From positions 5,001 through 69,000 of the forward strand of contig JAFMOC010000090.1 in NCBI GenBank assembly GCA_019802505.1: a stretch of DNA of 64,000 nucleotides. Reading direction: 5' to 3'. The stretch comes from Corydoras sp. C115. Taxonomy: Eukaryota; Chordata; Actinopteri; Siluriformes; Callichthyidae. The notes beneath the pieces are model-generated. The model searched no databases. It had not been told where the DNA came from and was given only the letters and a program-made list of their open reading frames with translations. Position 1 is the stretch's first letter, and each line of letters opens with the position of its first letter. Both the position numbers and the translations under genes were made by a program. Positions 11,285 through 22,392 of this stretch are shown one piece after another.

Positions 11285-12105
11285 AAGTGAATTAACTTTT
11301 TATGAGGTTCAAAGTAAGTGTTATGAGATACTAAATCACTTTTATGAGATACTAAGTGATTATGAGATAATCGGTCAATGCTATGAGATACTAAGTGATT
11401 GTTATGAGATACTAGAACAATGTTATGAGATATTAAGTGATTATGAGATAATCGGTCAATGTTATGAGATACTAAGTGATTGTTATGAGATACTCGGTCA
11501 TAGTTATGAGATATTAAGTAATTGCTATGAGATACTAGGTCAATTTAATGAGATATTAAGTAATTGTTATATCAGGTTAATGTTATGAGATACTAACTGG
11601 TTGTTATGAGATTCTAGGTCAATGTTATGGGATATTAAGTGATTTTGAGATAATTGGTTAAAGTTATGAGATACTAAGTGATTGTTAATGGACACTAGGT
11701 CAATGTTATGAGATACTAAGTTATTGTTATGAGATAACCGGTCAATGTTATGAGATACTAAGTGATTGTTATGAGATACTAGGTCAGTGTTATGGGATAT
11801 TAAGTGATTTTGAGATAATTGGTCAATGTTATGAGATACTAAGTGATTGTTATGAGACACTAGGTCAATGTTATGAGATACTCAGTGATTGTTATGAGAT
11901 ACTAGGTCAGTTATGAGATACAAAGTGATTGTTATAATTTTCTAACTCATAGTTATAAGATACTTAGTTATAGTTACAAGAAGAAATTGTGAGATACTAG
12001 GACAATGTTATGAGATACTAAGTCATCATTATGAGATACTTATGTCAGTTCTAAGATGCTCACGTTACTGTTATGATATGCTAAGCCACAGTTATACCGT
12101 TTCAA
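11285..12105. repeat. 21-bp minisatellite, block 2
   Basis: It has the same GAGATACTAAGT-type unit as block 1. The commonest variants are AAGTGATTGTTATGAGATAC and GATAATCGGTCAATG. Units become worn after about 11930. Confidence 0.92.
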
Positions 12106-12867
12106 GATGAGACGATATGCGAGAACTACAGGTGCATCAACAGCCGAAACTGTGATTGCGACTACGTCCAATAACCGCGGCAATGCACATCAGCACGCCA
12201 CACCAGCAGCACGCCGCCGCTGTGTTTTGTAATGTTACGTTACGTTAAAGTAGAACTAAAGATGCATATATTAGCAAAATCCATTCCTCATTAAGCACGG
12301 GCCTTCTGCTCTTTTTTAAAATATTGACAAGAACCCCTTTAATGAGAGCGATGTCTTTGTTTGGAATAAATAGCCCAAGTTTAATGACGCGACGGAAACC
12401 TATTAGTTAATGAAAATTTTTCCCAGCGTGTCCCATTTTATTAAAACTGCTTTAAAACACGGCGAAGTTGACAGTAAGTGAGAGAAATGCATTTGAAATT
12501 CCGTAATTGCTTTTAAATTTGCTGCCATCTGATATGGATGAGTCCCAGTATACACGCAAGGGCTCCGTTGTCTCTTGCCGTATTAATAGCAGCTCAGAAT
12601 CCCATTTCCTCCAGCTCTGTCCTAGTTCGCTCAGTCGTACGAGAACGAGCGATCGGGTCCAGCTCACGTATGTGTTTAGTTGTAATTTGCAGTAGTAAAA
12701 GTACAAACAGTGCACATGGTGCGCAATGTGGTCCCGAAGAGAGGGAATCATTGTGATGTAATATAAAGGGATCTAATGGTTGGAAATTGTCGAACTTGTT
12801 GGGCCATTGTTTAGAGATCTTTATGGAGTGGACACCTGCAAATCACTTGTTTTAGGGCGTGTGGCCA
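12106..12867. other. single-copy sequence, CNE-like
   Basis: The stretch 12290-12700 is unique, moderately AT-rich and has several ATTAA words (CTCATTAAGC, TTTAATGAGAGCG, TTAGTTAATGAAAATT). Overlapping open frames on both strands of 60-99 codons show no family signature. Confidence 0.4.
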
Positions 12868-13130
12868 GCCATCCATTATCTCCAGCTTTATCCTCTATTA
12901 GGGACGCGGGGGATTCTCCATGCCCATCCAGGGGAGAACGTCCCGGGCGCTGGGCAGATACACTCAGGACAGGCCAATCTATCACTGGGCACACACTTAC
13001 TCACACAGAGACACTCTATATGGGGCAATTTGGAGAATTCAATTGACCTTCATCCATGTTTTTGGACAGTGGGAGGAAACCAGAGAACCCGGAGGAACCC
13101 AGAGAAGAACCCTGGGTTTTCTCTCGCCGA
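12868..13130 (-). mobile_element. SINE lacking its head
   Basis: The tail and body are clear from CCATCCATTATCTCC to GGAGGAACCCAGAG. The tRNA-like head is missing. Confidence 0.8.
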
Positions 13131-13149
13131 GATAGGAATACACCAGATA

Positions 13150-13320
13150 TGTACCTGAACACGCCTCATTTCGAGACCACGCCCATTGGAGTAGATGTAT
13201 TCACAAGCAGCGTTGCTATTTAAACGATACAGGCGGAAGGAGAGAAAATGGACTGTTGGCGGGGTGTAAGATAGTATTAAGCACCGTGACGCACCTCAAA
13301 TGCCCCACTAACTGCCTGAT
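13150..13320 (+). repeat. GTTGCTATTTAAAC dispersed repeat, copy A
   Basis: The order is CATTTCGAGACCACGCCCAT, TATTCACAAGCAGCGTTGC, TATTTAAACG, GGCGGAAGG, CTGTTGGCGGGGTGTAAG. The same order is seen at 14730 (split), 27085 and, inverted, 52520. Family unknown; it may be a non-autonomous transposon. Confidence 0.7.
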
Positions 13321-14206
13321 TCAGGTCAGAAAATAGCTCGTCAACGTCCCACTTTATCGTAGATCCCCGATCGACAGCAAGTAACAGCTTATATTTGTGT
13401 TTAGCACCAAATGGAGTGTTAACGAATCAAATGTCAGCGTGATTAAGGTCGTCGAAATTATTTACATCCAATACAATGAAATATTCCGGCTTAAAAAAGC
13501 CATTATTTTGTAATTAACTGTATAAATTCATCTGGCTTTGTTTCCAGCGCTCGCCGCCTTCATTATGGATTCCTGCGCCGAGTCAATTAGACATGTAAAT
13601 AGTTTAGCTCCTGGTTCCCCGTGCTTCGTTTTAAATGTCGACCGTACATTTTCGTACATGATAAATTAGCCCGGGAGGAATTAAGGCGCACGTCGCGTTC
13701 GGAATGTGGTCGGGACATTCGGGTTCCCATTCGTTCCCATTCGTAAGCCAGTGTTCTTGGGGTGAATTGGTGAATAAGGTTCCTCATCACTGCTCCCTCT
13801 CCTTCATTCTCCACACTTTGATTCTGTCACGTGCCCCCTTGCGCTGACCCCTCCACCACCAGAGAGCGTCGGTATAGAGACAGAGGGAGGAGATGTAACC
13901 CCAGGCTTCGGAAAGCTCGTCTGCTCGGGTTCTGTTCTTCGTAAAGTAGGGCACTTCCTTCCACATCAGTGTGACAAGTGGGAATCGCTAATACACTCCA
14001 CAATGGCCACCTCTGCCGGGAGCGAGACCATCTCCGCGTGGCTGGAAGACGGCTCGAGCTCCATCGTGTCTCATTTATAATCGGAAGACATGACCCCTGG
14101 TGTACACTCAGTATGTGTTGTGGGTTGTTTCGTACACAGTTGGAGAAACTTGTTCACTACTGGATTTCACTTCTTGCTAAGAGAAAATAGGTTATTTGGC
14201 AACACA
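13321..14206. other. single-copy sequence, CNE-like in its first half
   Basis: The region 13440-13830 has many ATTA words (GAAATTATTTACATCC, GTAATTAACTGTATAAATTC, GTCAATTAGACATGTAAAT) and no repeats. Confidence 0.4.
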
Positions 14207-14275
14207 CTCTCTGAATCTGGTACTGCATTCATATTGCATTCATAAGGCTTAATAAAGTATTCATAGTATTTTATA
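14207..14275. mobile_element. A/T-rich element fragment
   Basis: CTGAATCTGGTACTGCATTC then AAAGTATTCATAG matches the left end of the A/T-rich family, with divergence. Confidence 0.5.
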
Positions 14276-14530
14276 CCATTAGCTTTTGCTTAATCCTCTA
14301 CTAGGGTTGGGCAGATACACCCAGGTTTCAATGGGTGCCAATCCACACACAATATAGGGCCAATTTAGCAGCCAATGCACCTTGAATCCCTGTTTTTGGA
14401 CTGTGGATGGAAACCAAGAGAACCTAGAGAAAACCCACCCAGACATGACGAGAACATGGAAACTCCACCCAGAGTGGGATCCTCAGCACTAAAAGGTGGA
14501 CGTCCTAACCCATACGCTACCATACCGTCA
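14276..14530 (-). mobile_element. diverged SINE
   Basis: All blocks from TAATCCTCTACTAGGGTTG to the head complement are present but with many changes and an internal deletion, suggesting an older insertion. Confidence 0.75.
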
Positions 14531-14719
14531 TATTCGGTTCATTATTGATATAAAAGTTTGCAGAGCTGCCGACAGGTACTCGCTATGATTGTGTCTTCGT
14601 ATCTGTGTGTGTTACGTGCAGAGGTGTAGGCATCTATGTTGACAATTCACCGCCAAGATGGCAATGAATTTCTGACTGTTGATGTCTGGACAGGTTGTTT
14701 TCAGTCAGCAGTGCACCTG

Positions 14720-15975
14720 TGTGTTTCGTTGATTATATAGCAATATGCCAGAAATGTACACCTCATCTCGAGATGGCCACGCCCATCAGGGGGGGATTAT
14801 TTCACAAGCGGCATTGGTCAGAGCACAGTTGATTGATGGTCAGAACACAGTCTGAAAATGGTCAGAACACTGTCTAAAATTGGTCAGAACATGGATAGAC
14901 AGAGCACAGTCGGTTGATGGTCAGAACAAAGTCTGAAGATGGTCAGAACACAGTCTAAAGACGGTCAGAACACGGACAGAGCACAGTCAGTCGATGGTCA
15001 GAACACAGTCTGATTATGGTCAGAACACAGTCTAAAGATGGTCATAACACGGACAGAGCACAGTCAGTCGATGGTCAGAACACAGTCTAAAGACGGTCAG
15101 AACATGGACAGAGCACGGTCAGAAGATAGTCAAAACACTGTCTAAAGACGTTCAGAACATGGACAGAGTACAGTCTGAACACAGAACAAGGTCAAAACAC
15201 TGTCTAAAGACGTTCAGAACATGGACAGAGTACAGTCTGAACACAGAACAAGGTCAAAACACTGTCGAAAGACGTTCAGAACACGGACAGATCACAGTCA
15301 GTCGATGGTCAGAACACAGTCTGAAGATGGTCAGAACACAGTCTAAAGATGGTCAGAACACAAACAGAGCACAGTCAGTCGATGGTCAGAACACAGTCTA
15401 AAGACGGTCAGAACATGGACAGAGCACAATCTGAAGATGGTCAGAACACAGTCTGATTATGGTCAGAACACAGTCTAAAGATGGTCAGAACACGGACAGA
15501 GCACAGTCAGTCGATGGTCAGAACACAGTCTAAAGACGGTCAGAACATGGACAGAGCACGGTCAGAAGATAGTCAAAACACTGTCTAAAGACGTTCAGAA
15601 CATGGACAGAGTACAGTCTGAACACAGAACAAGGTCAAAAGACTGTCTAAAGACGTTCAGAACACAGACAGATCACAGTCAGTCAGTGGTTAGAACACAG
15701 TCTGAAGATGGTCAGAACACAGTTTGAAGATGGTCAGAACACAGTCTAAAGATGGTCAGAACTCTGACTGAAGACGTCAGAACACAGCCAAAACACGGTC
15801 AGAGCACAGTCATGGCACAGTCTGAGCACAGTCTGAAATCAGTCAGAACACAGCACAGTCTTGCCATTTAAACATCGCAGATGGAAGGCGTAAAAACGGA
15901 CCGTTGGCGGGGTGTAAGACAGCAACGGGCATCGCGACGCACCTTGCGCAGGGTGTATGATAGGACCCTAGATGC
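14720..15975 (+). repeat. GTTGCTATTTAAAC repeat, copy B, split by a minisatellite
   Basis: The left half (TCATCTCGAGATGGCCACGC, TTCACAAGCGGCATTG) ends near 14817. The right half (TTGCCATTTAAAC, CCGTTGGCGGGGTGTAAGAC) starts near 15858. In the other copies these halves are contiguous, so the 22-bp array grew inside this repeat. Confidence 0.75.
14817..15857. repeat. 22-bp minisatellite, block A
   Basis: The core GTCAGAACACAG is followed by TCTAAAGATG or TCTGAAGATG, repeated for about 1 kb. Longer composite units including GGACAGAGCACAGTCAGTCG recur, so there is higher-order structure. Contiguous repeats without spacers rule out a CRISPR-like array. Confidence 0.93.
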
Positions 15976-16650
15976 CAAAGAGTCATAACGAATGTCTGAA
16001 CGATTGGCCTTCAGACTTTTTTAGGACAGAGCCGTCTCTGACACCCTTCAGAGGAATCATTGCTTTCCCCCAAACCTTGTTGTGATGCTGTAGGTCATTT
16101 TGAAACACAACCTGTGTGCATTGAGACGGCCGCATGTGGTCCAGCGAGCCGAAGAAGTGAGGAGAATGATGATGGCAATTACAGCTGGATGAAACTTGTT
16201 ATCGTTGAAATTTAAGCAGCCGCAGGTTTTCCTGAGTAAATGTAATTAAATGGAAGTAAAATCAATGGGGTATAAATTCATTAATGCTCATCATACACAG
16301 AATGATACTCGATGCCGTTGTCCTGTCCTTGAGCTCGGAGATGGAGGGTGGAGAGGTAGGAGGCAAATCTCTGGGTCATCTTTCTCACTTTGCCCACAGG
16401 CAGCTGGTGGAGCGGGGCCGAGCCGAGGCAGGTTCAATAAAAACAATTTTAGATGTGTTTCTTCGTTTATGACATTTGTATGGCGCGCTTTATTTCCATG
16501 GCTCCTGGCACCGTGAGTGGTGTGAGAGGAAAGCGCCCGGCCAAAACTGTGCGGGAGAAGTGTGTAATTCGCCTCTTTCCTACAGGCTACTGCTTTTTTA
16601 AAACACTGCGACTGGATGTGAATTAGAAAAAAATGTTCTTTTGGACTGCT
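15976..16650. other. single-copy sequence
   Basis: No repeat was recognised. Overlapping frames of 62-88 codons at 16250-16516 lack recognisable features. Confidence 0.4.
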
Positions 16651-17265
16651 GGAGGTAAAAGTGTAGGTTTATTGGAACTGGGGTTTGTGTTCCAGAGTGA
16701 AAATGTTATTTAGAGCTAAAGACAGTCAGAAAACGGACAGAACACAGTCAGAACACAGTCTAAACACAGAACATGGTCAGAACACTGTCTAAAGACGGTC
16801 AAAACATGGTTAGAACACAGAACACAGTCAGAACACTGTCTATAGATGGTGAGAACATGGACAAAGCACAGTCAGAACACAGTCTAAACACAGAACACAG
16901 TCAGAACACTGTCTAAAGATGGACAGAACATGGACAAAGCACAGTATGAACACAGAACATGGACAGAACACAGAACACAGTCAGAACACTGTCTAAAGAC
17001 GGTCAGAAAACGGACAGAACACAGTCAGAACACAGTCTAAACACAGAACATGGTCAGAATACGATCAGAGCAAAGATATAAGATGGTCAAAACTAGGTCA
17101 GAACATTGTCTAGATGGTCAGAACATGGACAGAGCACAGTCAGAACACAGAACTAGGTCAGAACATTGTCTAGATGGTCAGAACATGGACAGAGCACAGT
17201 CAGAACACGCTCAGAACACTGTCTAAAGACGGTCAGAACACAGACAAAACACAGACAGTGGTTCG
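16651..17265. repeat. 22-bp minisatellite, block B, with duplicated flank
   Basis: The array of GTCAGAACACAG-type units runs from about 16718. The 67-bp leader 16651-16717 (GGAGGTAAAAGTGTAGG to GAAAATGTTATTTAGAGC) is unique DNA that recurs before block C. Confidence 0.9.
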
Positions 17266-17348
17266 CTGTTAGCATTCACGCAGTAAAACGCAGGTTGAAG
17301 GACCGGACCTACCCGTTAACTAGCACGCTAATAAAAAGGAAATGAAGA

Positions 17349-17448
17349 TGGACATTATCTTCGGCTTACTCCTTTACTAGGGTTGCGGGGGAGAACGTTT
17401 CAGGCGCTGGGCAGATACACCAGCACAGGGCGCCAGTCCATCGCTGTG
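17349..17448 (-). mobile_element. SINE 3' fragment
   Basis: The tail and first body block only (ACATTATCTTCGGCTTACTC to CAGTCCATCGCTG) are present. Confidence 0.7.
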
Positions 17449-18477
17449 CATTATTGTTACTTTTATCGGGTTTCCTACTTTTTAACGTATTGTTTACCCG
17501 GGTTCAAATAACACCAGCGGACTTTCAAACAACACCAGGTGTGATCCCCGTGCCTCGCACCTTCACCCAAGGATCCAACACAAGGTCACGTGGCTCCTGC
17601 ACCGAGATCCGAATTAGATCTGAGTGACTTGCAGAAAAGGATTCGGCAGCGGCGCGCTCGTGCGGTTCTATAAAACCCTTTCATTTCCACCTTAATACGT
17701 CCTCGTAATAGCTCTAATCATTAAAGGGAAATTAGGTACCTTTGTGCGTGGTTTCCGAAACGCTGATTGCTCGGCTTCGTCGGCGCAAACGCAAGTTTCT
17801 TTGCTTTAACAAAACCAGAGGAACTTCAGGTTCTACAATACAATTACGGAATGAATTATTCGAGGATAATTAGGGGTGGGATGAGGTGCAAATTAAAGTC
17901 GAACGGTCCAAAATTAGGGCTGATTGTTGAATAAACTTGATTTTAAAGCCTTTGTGGTTAACAGTGTAGTTAAATGTTCTAGAGGGTTTTTTTTTTCCCC
18001 ACACTGCCTTCCTTCTCCAAGGTGAGAAGAGTGTTACAGATGGCCCTTTGCACCAAATCAGCAACTTTTCCCATGTGGCGAGCCTCACCTTCCGTCGTCT
18101 ACCTGCTCGGGCTGGATCTGAAGGTTATCCTCATATTTAAAGTGCTCTGCGGAGGAAATGATGCAGCTCGTGCCAGCGCTGTAATATTATCATCTAATGG
18201 ACATGAAGCTGCGATTTAATGCAGTTATTGTAACTGCGACCGATCTGCTTCCATTTCCTTTGGCTCCATCAGTGCGCCCTCGACGCTGGCCCTGTGCATC
18301 TGCGAGCAGGTTGTTAGTCTTGGCACGGTTCTGCCGGACCCAGCGAGAACGTTTTCGAGCCATTTCGGAGTCCTGGCACGTAGTCTCGGGTTTGGACAGG
18401 ACATTTCCGCGTCGTTCTCCATGTGTGGGGACGGGGAGCGGACAAGCTCCCGTCTGTCCAGCGGTGGATCGGCATGT
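17449..18477. other. single-copy sequence, partly CNE-like
   Basis: The stretch 17690-18250 has ATTA words (CTAATCATTAAAGGG, GGATAATTAGGGG). An open frame of 98 codons at 18197-18493 has no family match by eye. Confidence 0.4.
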
Positions 18478-18795
18478 GGAGGTAAAAGTATAGGTTTATT
18501 GGAGCTGGGGTTTGTGTTCCAGAGTGAAAATGTTATTTAGAGCTCAGGACACAGTCAGAACACAGAACACGGTCAGAGGACTGTCTGAAGATGGTCAGAA
18601 CGCGGACAGAACACAGTCTGAACACAGAACATGGTCAGAACACTGTCTAAAGACGGTCAGAGCATGGTTAGAACGTGGACAGAACACAGTCTGAACACAG
18701 AACATGGTCAGAACACTGTCTGAAGACAGTCAGAACACGGACAGAGCACATTCAGAACAAAGAACATGGTCAGAACACTGTTTAAAGACACAGGG
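18478..18795. repeat. 22-bp minisatellite, block C, with duplicated flank
   Basis: It has the same leader as block B (18478-18544, with two or three substitutions) and then a short array of the same 22-bp unit. The block appears to be a duplicate of B. Confidence 0.9.
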
Positions 18796-18829
18796 TATTA
18801 ACCCTGTGCTCTGACCAAGTCGGGATACT

Positions 18830-19130
18830 TGGGGGTGGCATGGTGGCTTTGTGGTTGGCATGTTCTCCGGTTATTCACGATTCGAATCCCAATCTGGGTG
18901 GAGTTTCCATGTTCTCCCCGTGTCCTCCTTTCACAGTCCAAAAACATGGATCAAAGTCAATTGAATTCTCCAAATTGCCCCATATAGAGTGTGTTTCTGT
19001 GAGTGAGTGAGTATGTGCCCAGCGATGTATTGGTGCCCTGTCCTGGGTGTATCTGCCCAGCGCCTGAAACCTCCCCAGGATGGGCAACCCTCCGTGACCC
19101 TAGTACAGGATAAAGTGGACGATGATGGAG
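18830..19130 (+). mobile_element. tRNA-derived SINE, near full length
   Basis: The head (GGGTGGCATGGTGGCTTTG), body and AAAGTGGACGATGATGGAGT tail are present. A short piece is missing in the middle body. Confidence 0.83.
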
Positions 19131-19485
19131 TGGATGGTGAAGTGGGCCGTCTGTACTTGTTGTACTTGTTGGGACCAGGATTTGTACTTGTAGGGAACCT
19201 TCAGGTCTCAAGCCTGGTTCCTTAACCACAATCCTACGAATTTCTCTTTATCACTTTTACTTTATTTAACTACTTTTAATGTAATTACTTCAAATACATT
19301 AAAAGTCGTATTACTTAATAGAACCCAGGGCCAAGTAATTGATCACTTTTTGTTATTAGTCTGAGTAAAGATTGTATCATGTGATGTGGCACCGAGCCCG
19401 GTGGGGTCCGAGTCCAATAAGAACATGCCGTCCCGCCCTCCTCTTCTAGGGCACAATATTAATATCTGAAACTTTCATCAGTAAA
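19131..19485. other. unique sequence
   Basis: No recognisable features are seen apart from AT-rich composition. Confidence 0.4.
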
Positions 19486-20197
19486 TGAACCCGGTATTCA
19501 TAATGCATTATGTACTGTATGTAACACTTTATAACTTTTGACATTTGGCTTTATAACACAAAGTGACAATGCATTATAATCTGAGCTTATTTCCACTTTT
19601 GTTTATTTGGATGTTTAGACATTCTTACTTAAAACAAGATGATTCTACATTACTTCAATTCTGTAACGAGCATTTATAAGCTTTTATAAGGCATTATGTA
19701 CCACTATGTATGCAGTCTCTTTCAAAGAGGTCATTAATGCCAACACTTTATTATTAAATTATTAAAGAGAGCTTATAAGCTTTTTTAATCAGTTATGATC
19801 ACATGTAATGTTACTTTTAGGAAGTGTGTTCATTAAACACAAGTGTTATAAGGCTTTATGTTGCTGGTCTTTATAATAAGTTAATGAACAGTTAAAATAT
19901 ATCATTTATAATGCACAAAGCCTTATGGCATATTCTTATAACACTTCATGTATGCGGTTATGTACATCTACAGACATTATAAAAGGCATATGACCAGTGT
20001 TATAAAGCCTTATGAATACTTTCAAAAGCTTTATAGATGTGTTAATAATGCCTTATGAATAGGTAAAGGGTTTTTTAAAAATTCCAAATAATCCCAACTG
20101 CAATTATGAACATCTGCGTAGACTATATCAACAAAGGCTTATGACAAATGTTATAAAGCTTCATGAATGACCTTCATCGGATTCATAGAAAGTGTGA
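19486..20197. mobile_element. A/T-rich inverted-end element, copy 3
   Basis: The left end is CCCGGTATTCATAATGCATT and the right end is CGGATTCATAGAAAGTGTG. The internal word GCAGTCTCTTTCAAAGAGGT is shared with other copies. Confidence 0.68.
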
Positions 20198-20783
20198 CTG
20201 TAGAATCTCTCCAGCTTCGGTGCAAATGGCTTCATACATCTTCCGTCATGTAGATGTTAAATCCACTCAACTCAAAATACTATTTTAATAACAGGAAAGG
20301 CTGGGGGCTCTAATGACTTGTTTTTTTACACTGCGAGGTGCTCCGCTGGTATCATATTTCTCAATTTCAGTCAGTAATGCCCCCCCCCCCCCCCCCCCCC
20401 CCGCCACCCCTTTTCCTCTTTCTAGTGCTTTCTTTAATATCATCAACCCCTGCAGGAAGAGTTGTTGCCGAGTCCCCTCTCTAAGTCTAAACACATGTTT
20501 CATTGAAACATCATAGCTACACAGGGCTTAACACACACAATACACAAAAACACAGCGGGAAGACCGTGGGTCAAATTCCATATGATGGATTTTGTTTGAA
20601 AAATTCTACCGGTAAGAGAAATCTGCTGGGAAAGACAACGACAGAACCAGATGGTGGACGGAACTCTCAGGAGTCCCACCCGAATGAGTTACACAGCTGA
20701 TATCAAAACTGCGGGACGGATAAAAGTACTGACTGAAACTGGGACGGCCAGAAAACATTCGCTACGAAGAAAAAACGAATACA
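20198..20783. other. unique sequence with a 23-base poly-C
   Basis: C23 occupies 20380-20402. The rest is single copy. Confidence 0.6.
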
Positions 20784-21612
20784 TGGTGACACTTTACCTA
20801 AATCCGGTATTCATAATGCGTTATTAACACATTCATAAAGTGTTCATAAAGCTTCATAAACCTTTGTTAATGTCCATAGATGTACCACACGCATGAAGTA
20901 AGAACATGCCATAAGGCTTTATAACACAAATGGGGATAATGCATTATAAATGATATATTTTAAATGTTCAGCGACATAAAGCCTTATAACATTTGTGTTT
21001 AACGAACGCTTTTCCTGAAAATGACTTTATAAGTTTTCAGAATTGCTTATCAAAGCTTATAAGCCCTCACAAGCCTATAGTAAAGTGTTGTCTTTAATGA
21101 CCTCTTTGAAAGACACTGCATACATATTAGTACATAATGCCTTATAAAAGCTTATAAATGCTCGTTATAGACCTTAAGTAAAGTGGAATCATCTTGTCTT
21201 AAATAAGAATATCAAAACATCCAAAGAATCAAACGTTGACATAAGTTCAGATTATAATGCGTTGTATCACTTTGTGTTATAAAGCTTTATGTCAAATTGT
21301 TATAACACTTTATGACGGTGATTATGAACATCTATGTACATTAACAAATGACAAATGTTATGAAGTGTTATAACAATTTGACATAAGGCTTTATAACACA
21401 AAGTGACATAATGCATTAGGTCAAATTGTTATAAGACTTTATAACATTTGACCTATGGGCCTTTTTTAATGTACATAGATGTTCATAGTCATATAGTGTT
21501 TTGACTATGATTATGAACAACTATGTATGTTATAAAGTGTTATAAAATGTTATAAAGCTTTATAAAAGCACTTATATTGCATTATTAATACCGGATTCAT
21601 AGAAAGTATTAC
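20784..21612. mobile_element. A/T-rich inverted-end element, copy 4 (largest)
   Basis: It begins GGTGACACTTTACC then AATCCGGTATTCATAATGCG, and it ends AATACCGGATTCATAGAAAG. The order of internal words is the reverse of copy 3. It includes internal duplications of the TAAAGTGTTATAACAATTTG type. Confidence 0.7.
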
Positions 21613-21660
21613 GAATAAATAAAATATCGATGTTATAATGTCACTTCTATTCTTTTATTC

Positions 21661-21711
21661 TTTTTTTTTTTTTTTTTTTTTTTTTGGAGGGGGGGGGGGG
21701 GGGGGGGGGGG
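21661..21711. repeat. T25 followed by G23 homopolymer pair
   Basis: T25 occupies 21661-21685, then GGA, then G23 at 21689-21711. The G run could form quadruplex structure. Run lengths this long are prone to sequencing error. Confidence 0.85.
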
Positions 21712-22067
21712 TTCTTTGTGAACAGTCTGATTTAAGTGATACAGCTGAAGTTCAGACCGAGGTGCAAACATCACCAGCTGGAAAAGAATGAGCAGCAGCT
21801 GTGGCTCTGTCAATAGCCAACTGATCAGCATTGCGGAGTGCTGGATTTGAATTCAGGGCCTCAGCCTCATCCGGCTGATGGATATCCAGCCTGAATAAAC
21901 CGAATCACCTCGTCATTAAAGAAATAAGGGACTCAGGTTGTTGATTAGAATCGTAATTGCAAAGAATCTGTTTTTTGAACTTGGATAATTGCAGTTAATT
22001 CGAAGGTAAAGACTTTCATTACTTTCGGTTCTGTCGGGATCAACCTCGCAGTTGCTCACAGAACGTT
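21712..22067. other. unique sequence
   Basis: No repeat or gene was recognised. Confidence 0.4.
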
Positions 22068-22202
22068 CCCTACATGGACAAAAGTGTTCCTCCTGTTTTC
22101 CAAACTGGTCCCAGAGCAGTGTCAACGATCAAATGCAAAACTATGTTATTGATAATGGAACCCCGGGTGTGTCCCAATACTTTTGTCCATATAGTGTACT
22201 AG
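22068..22202. mobile_element. short Tc1/mariner-type MITE
   Basis: The ends CTACATGGACAAAAGTGTT and AATACTTTTGTCCATATAG are inverted repeats of the Tc1-like type common in fish. The interior of about 90 bp has no coding capacity. Confidence 0.62.
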
Positions 22203-22257
22203 CCACTTTGCACAGGCTTGTGTGTTAACATTAATTTACGCATAATTGTTCGCACTG

Positions 22258-22392
22258 CGGACGACAAGGTGGCTTAGTGGTTAGCAATTTCGCATCTCAG
22301 CACTAGGGATTCCCGGTTCGAATCCCCATCTGGGTGGAGTTTCCATGTTCTCCCCGTGTCCACGTGGGTTTCCTCCGGGTTCTCCGGTTTCT
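22258..22392 (+). mobile_element. SINE, 3' truncated
   Basis: The head and first body block to GTTCTCCGGTTTC are present, then unrelated AT-rich sequence. Confidence 0.83.

Noticed and set aside
14817..15857. CRISPR-like regular repeats
   Set aside because: Units are contiguous and variable without unique spacers, and the genome is a vertebrate.
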